Shown: positions 60,482 through 64,000 of the stretch, piece after piece
Layout: each line of letters opens with the position of its first letter
Position numbering within the stretch: the stretch's first letter is position 1
Source: Geobacter sp. UBA698
GTDB taxonomy: Bacteria > Desulfobacterota > Desulfuromonadia > Geobacterales > Pseudopelobacteraceae
Assembly: GCA_002298925.1 (NCBI GenBank)
Contig: DBMM01000112.1
Span: 1 to 64,000 of the forward strand
Reading direction: 5' to 3'
Length of the DNA stretch: 64,000 nt
The notes under the pieces: model-generated
What the model was told of the DNA's origin: nothing
Databases searched by the model: none
The model's input: only the letters and a program-made list of their open reading frames with translations
Program-made: the position numbers and the translations under genes

Positions 60482-61501
60482 TTAGAAGAGGCTTGCCTGG
60501 GGGGATTCCGGAGCGGTACGGCCGAAATGCTGATATGCAGCCAAAGTTGCCACCCTACCACGGGGGGTACGGTTGAGAAAGCCATTCTGAATAAGGTATG
60601 GTTCATAAACATCCTCGATGGTATCACTCTCCTCACTGATGGAGGCGGCGATGGTATCAAGCCCTACTGGTCCTCCCCTAAACTTGTCAATGATTGTCAA
60701 AAGAATCATGCGGTCCATCTGGTCAAAGCCCATGTCGTCTATTTCCAGCAAATTGAGCGTTGCCTTGACTACATCGCGGGTAATAATCCCATTGGCTCGC
60801 ACCTGTGCATAATCGCGTACTCTGCGCAAGAGACGGTTGGCGATACGGGGAGTACCGCGACTGCGGCGGGATAATTCGCTGGCGGCGAGAGGCTCAATCT
60901 CCATACCTAAAATTCGGGACGAACGGGTAATAATGGTTGCCAGTTCACTGCATGTATAAAACTCCAACCTGGATATGACACCGAAACGATCGCGCAGCGG
61001 CGAAGAGAGCAGTCCGGCACGGGTTGTGGCTCCCACTAGCGTAAAACGAGGCAGGTCCAGCTTGATGGAGCGGGCGCTGGGCCCCTGACCGATGATAATA
61101 TCGAGCTGAAAATCTTCCATGGCAGGATAGAGTATCTCTTCAACCACATGGGACAGGCGATGGATTTCGTCGATAAAGAGGACATCGTGAGGTTCGAGAT
61201 TTGTTAGAATGGCGGCCAGATCGCCGGGGCGCTCGATGACCGGTCCTGAGGTCGATTTAATATTGACCCCCATCTCACAGGCAACAATATTGGCAAGGGT
61301 GGTTTTACCCAAGCCTGGCGGGCCATACAGAAGTACATGATCAAGGGCCTCGCCCCTGCCCCGGGCAGCATCGATAAACAGGCTCAAGTTGCTCTTGATC
61401 TTTTCCTGACCGATATATTCATCCAGGGCACGTGGGCGCAGGGTTGAATCAAACTGGATATCGTCCTGGCTTTTGTTGGCTGTTACAGTGCGGGGCTCCA
61501 T
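60482..61501 (-). CDS. ruvB: Holliday junction branch-migration helicase RuvB
   Basis: 339 residues. Walker A GPPGLGKT, Walker B LFIDEIHR, GATTRAGLLSSPLRDRFG (sensor and Arg finger), and the winged-helix C-terminus with GGPVGLDTIAASISEE. It forms a hexamer that drives RuvA-bound Holliday junctions. ATG 61501 follows GGAGATTTG. RuvA and RuvC are not in the window. Confidence 0.97.
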   Translation of the reverse strand: MEPRTVTANKSQDDIQFDSTLRPRALDEYIGQEKIKSNLSLFIDAARGRGEALDHVLLYGPPGLGKTTLANIVACEMGVNIKSTSGPVIERPGDLAAILTNLEPHDVLFIDEIHRLSHVVEEILYPAMEDFQLDIIIGQGPSARSIKLDLPRFTLVGATTRAGLLSSPLRDRFGVISRLEFYTCSELATIITRSSRILGMEIEPLAASELSRRSRGTPRIANRLLRRVRDYAQVRANGIITRDVVKATLNLLEIDDMGFDQMDRMILLTIIDKFRGGPVGLDTIAASISEESDTIEDVYEPYLIQNGFLNRTPRGRVATLAAYQHFGRTAPESPQASLF

Positions 61502-61650
61502 CAAATCTCCGGTAAGGTACGCTGAATCGATTTTGAAACTATGACCTAAAAAACGGTGATTGTCAAAGAAGGAGTAAACGCACTATCCAAACGGCGCATC
61601 ATCAATGAAATGGTATGACAGAGAAAGCAAACAGTAGTCAGCTAAATAAA

Positions 61651-61680
61651 TGAAGGCCCGGTGTTGCCACCGGGCCTTCA
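61651..61680 (-). terminator. Intrinsic terminator of oxidoreductase operon
   Basis: TGAAGGCCCGGTG (61651-61663) pairs with CACCGGGCCTTCA (61668-61680) around TTGC. On the minus strand it is followed by TTTATTT. It lies 24 bases after the gamma subunit stop. Confidence 0.9.
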
Positions 61681-61704
61681 AAAATCACATCATCTGTCAG
61701 TTGA

Positions 61705-62250
61705 TTAAACGCTTGCAGCAACGGCCTTATCATACCCCATACTGAAAGCCTTCTTATTCAGTTCGAGGAACGCTTCCGGAACACTCGAAAGAACGGCCTT
61801 TTCAGCGTTTTCACGGGTGACCTGACCGGTCAGTGCAACCATGGCGCCCAGAGCGACGATGTTAGCTACGATCTCACGACCCACATCGTTCTTGGCAGTA
61901 TTGATTATCGGAAATGCCACTGTTTTGAAATTCCCAGGAGGAACATTCTTGACGAGATCGGAATCTATCAGTAACACGCCCCCTTCTTTGAGATCATGGG
62001 AATACTTGTTTGCTGCTTCCTGAGTCATGGCCAGCAGTGCATCGCACTGAGTGACTTTCGGATAATCGATGGGACCATCGGAAATGATGACTTCCGACTT
62101 GGATGCACCACCGCGGGCCTCTGGTCCATAACTCTGTGACTGGACGGCCTGTTTCCCCTCGTATATAGAAGCGGCCTTCGCCATGATGATGCCAGCGGTG
62201 ATGAGTCCCTGACCGCCCGCACCGGAAAACCTGAGTTCATATCTGGACAT
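61705..62250 (-). CDS. korC: 2-oxoacid:ferredoxin oxidoreductase, gamma subunit
   Basis: 181 residues. RFSGAGGQGLITAGII and QSYGPEARGGASKSEVIIS are the family signatures of the gamma (catalytic interface) subunit. With the alpha and beta subunits upstream it forms an enzyme that oxidises 2-oxoglutarate or a related 2-oxoacid to acyl-CoA, reducing ferredoxin. The kor name is from similarity to Geobacter operons; substrate specificity is not visible. Confidence 0.9.
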   Translation of the reverse strand: MSRYELRFSGAGGQGLITAGIIMAKAASIYEGKQAVQSQSYGPEARGGASKSEVIISDGPIDYPKVTQCDALLAMTQEAANKYSHDLKEGGVLLIDSDLVKNVPPGNFKTVAFPIINTAKNDVGREIVANIVALGAMVALTGQVTRENAEKAVLSSVPEAFLELNKKAFSMGYDKAVAASV

Positions 62251-62277
62251 CTTTCTATCTCCTTATTCCTGTGATAA

Positions 62278-63093
62278 TTACTTTGCCTGGGCGCGCTGAA
62301 TAACCTTGGCGTATTCCTCGATGTACTCCGGTTTTTCTTCCTTGTAGAGAACACCGGTAAGAATCTTACCCTGCAACTGCTCGGCTGTCATTTTCTCGGC
62401 AGCTTTGACAGGTACGGCGACTTCCTTAAGACGGTTCATCATCTCGATGACCGACTTGTATTTATTGCGACGACCGTAGGTGGTAGGGCAATCATCAAGA
62501 ATTTCAACCACGGAGAAGCCTTTGTGCTGAATAGCTTCAGTAATCAACTTGTCAATCTGGTTGGCATGGAAAGCGGTACCGCGAGCAACAAAGGTAGCAC
62601 CTGCTCCGATTGCCAGTTTAGCGATATCGAAGTTGGGATCGGGGTTGCCGTAAGGGGTGGTTGAAGCCTTGTGTCCGGTCGGCGTGGCTGGAGAAAACTG
62701 TCCACCGGTCATACCATAAATGTAGTTGTTCATGATGATGTAGGTCATATCGATGTTGCGACGGCAGGCATGGATGAAGTGGTTACCGCCGATGGCGGTT
62801 CCGTCGCCGTCTCCGCCGACCAGGATGACATTCATTTCCGGCTTGGCCATTTTTACGCCGGTAGCGAAGGCAGCCGCACGGCCATGGGCAGTATGCAGCG
62901 TACAGCAGTCGATATAACCGGGCAGACGCGAAGCGCAGCCAATGCCGGACACGATTGCGGTGTTTTCCTTCTGCAGTTTAAGCGTGTCCATCGCCCGGAT
63001 CAGCCCCTTCATGACAATGCCATGGCCGCAGCCTGGACACCAGATGTGAGGCAACTTGCCGGGACGTATGTATTTATCGTAATCAAAAGCCAT
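62278..63093 (-). CDS. korB: 2-oxoacid:ferredoxin oxidoreductase, beta subunit (TPP-binding)
   Basis: 271 residues. WCPGCGHGIVMKG, GIGCASRLPGYIDC, the TPP motif VGGDGDGTAIGGNHF and YGMTGGQFSPATPTG mark the thiamine-diphosphate-binding beta subunit. It lies between alpha (1-base gap) and gamma (27 bases) genes and should be co-translated with them. Confidence 0.95.
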   Translation of the reverse strand: MAFDYDKYIRPGKLPHIWCPGCGHGIVMKGLIRAMDTLKLQKENTAIVSGIGCASRLPGYIDCCTLHTAHGRAAAFATGVKMAKPEMNVILVGGDGDGTAIGGNHFIHACRRNIDMTYIIMNNYIYGMTGGQFSPATPTGHKASTTPYGNPDPNFDIAKLAIGAGATFVARGTAFHANQIDKLITEAIQHKGFSVVEILDDCPTTYGRRNKYKSVIEMMNRLKEVAVPVKAAEKMTAEQLQGKILTGVLYKEEKPEYIEEYAKVIQRAQAK

Positions 63094-63094
63094 G

Positions 63095-64000
63095 TTATTT
63101 AACCTCCTTCATCTTCTCGAGGATCTGGTCGGGATTGATCGGCTCACCGTCAACACGGAAGATTCCGAGAATCGGGGCCTTACCCTGAGCACAACGCTCA
63201 ACTTCGATGGCGCACATACCCAGGTTCATTTCAGGCACAACAAAACCTTTAACCTTGCCGGCCAGAGCTTTAATCTGCTTGTCAGGGAACGGCCAGAAAG
63301 TTTTAATACGGAACATGCCGGCCTTGATACCCTGCTCACGGGCAACATTTACGGCATAACGGGCCGAACGTGAGGTTGAACCATAGGCTATCACCACCAC
63401 TTCGGCATCAGCCAGCATGTATTCTTCGAAAGTAACGATATCGTCAACATTGGCGTCGACTTTGCGGACCTGACGTTCTTCCTCAGCCTGAACGATTTCA
63501 GCCTTGGTCGTGGGGAAACCGTCCTGCATTTTATTGAGACCGGTAACGTGAAACTTGTAGCCGGATCCAAAAGCAGCCAGCGGCGGAACATCGCCGAAGC
63601 TGGTGTCGTAGGGTTTGTACTGTTCTGGTGGTACGGTCGGAACTTTGCGCGGAACAACTTCAATCTCACCCGGCTCAGGGAATACGATGCGCTCACGCAT
63701 GTGGGCAACGATCTCGTCAGGCATAACGAAAACAGGGGTACGGTATTTTTCCGACAGATTAAAGGCGCGAATGACCTCTTCATAGGTCTCCTGAACGGAG
63801 GCCGGGGTCAGACAGATGGCCGGGTGGTCACCATGGGTGCCCCATTTGGCACACATCACATCTGACTGGGAAGGACCGGTAGGCATACCGGTGGAAGGAC
63901 CACCACGCATGACGTTATAGACGACGCAGGGGATCTCGGCGATGCAGCCGTAACCGATCAACTCCTGCTTAAGTGAAAGACCAGGACCGGATGTAGAGGT
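63095..64000 (-). CDS. korA: 2-oxoacid:ferredoxin oxidoreductase, alpha subunit (5' end outside window)
   Basis: The open frame runs off the right edge; the visible part is about 301 residues, starting inside TSGPGLSLKQELIGYG. It includes VVYNVMRGGPSTGMPTGPSQSD, a family signature, and the C-terminal pyrimidine-binding and CoA-side domains (VIAYGSTSRSARYAV, PEMNLGMCAIEV). The apparent start at 63961 is an internal codon. Missing: the N-terminal part, and the operon's upstream members, usually a ferredoxin subunit. Confidence 0.95.
   Translation of the reverse strand, partial: TSTSGPGLSLKQELIGYGCIAEIPCVVYNVMRGGPSTGMPTGPSQSDVMCAKWGTHGDHPAICLTPASVQETYEEVIRAFNLSEKYRTPVFVMPDEIVAHMRERIVFPEPGEIEVVPRKVPTVPPEQYKPYDTSFGDVPPLAAFGSGYKFHVTGLNKMQDGFPTTKAEIVQAEEERQVRKVDANVDDIVTFEEYMLADAEVVVIAYGSTSRSARYAVNVAREQGIKAGMFRIKTFWPFPDKQIKALAGKVKGFVVPEMNLGMCAIEVERCAQGKAPILGIFRVDGEPINPDQILEKMKEVK

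Overview
The window looks like a chromosome segment of a Geobacter-type bacterium (Desulfuromonadales/Geobacterales). The reasons are two GEMM-I riboswitches of the compact type common in Geobacter, -24/-12 (sigma-54) promoter matches, a CxxCH cytochrome, GAF-type histidine kinases, a 2-oxoacid:ferredoxin oxidoreductase operon, acetate kinase and a clostridial-type ferredoxin, plus strong GGAGG ribosome sites and high GC in the core genes. The species is inferred, not proven. No tRNA, rRNA or CRISPR array was seen.

Layout. 1-1.8 kb: minus-strand hypothetical gene, endonuclease V-like gene, peptide deformylase. 1.8-3.6 kb: AT-rich stretch with two small ORFs, then a sigma-54-like promoter, a GEMM riboswitch and an exported protein. 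3.7-14.8 kb: M1-like lipoprotein peptidase, ChaN-like protein, hybrid histidine kinase, carotenoid oxygenase, malic enzyme, SDR protein, HD hydrolase and PflX-like radical SAM protein. 14.4-22.1 kb: an accessory, decaying region. A 700-bp block is duplicated (14.45-15.15 and 18.53-19.23 kb), and between and after the copies lie fragments of a methyltransferase, P-type ATPase, catalase-like protein, DUF4143 ATPase, DUF362 protein, nucleotidyltransferase and DksA-like protein. Intact genes there are two zinc-ribbon proteins, an AI-2E-family permease and a thioredoxin-DsbD fusion. 22.3-26.7 kb: a three-gene ABC exporter operon.

27.2-29.3 kb holds a second GEMM riboswitch heading an operon of a chagasin-like cysteine-protease inhibitor and a papain-family protease with a C-terminal BACON-like domain. 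31-37.3 kb is a minus-strand group: CheY-like receiver, 1213-aa SF2 helicase, GAF/PAS histidine kinase, with a palindromic repeat between the last two. 37.4-39.6 kb has small exported proteins and a repeat shared with 8.5 kb. 39.9-45.7 kb is tamA-tamB. 46-48.5 kb has a sigma-54-like promoter with a small membrane protein, an EAL-like/HDOD protein and a P460-type cytochrome.

48.6-64 kb is core genome: dCMP deaminase-nrdR-ribD-ribE-ribBA-queH-DUF2905, ferredoxin divergent from ackA, a TPR protein, ptsP, a J-domain/LRR protein, an Hda-like DnaA relative, ruvB, and a kor-type 2-oxoacid:ferredoxin oxidoreductase operon cut by the window end. Acetate kinase, ferredoxin, malic enzyme and the oxidoreductase fit an anaerobe using acetate and 2-oxoacids.

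The most interesting items are the riboswitch-controlled inhibitor/protease operon, the receiver-helicase-kinase group, and the paired repeat at 8.5/38.8 kb. Several frame breaks fall in homopolymers and may be sequencing errors.
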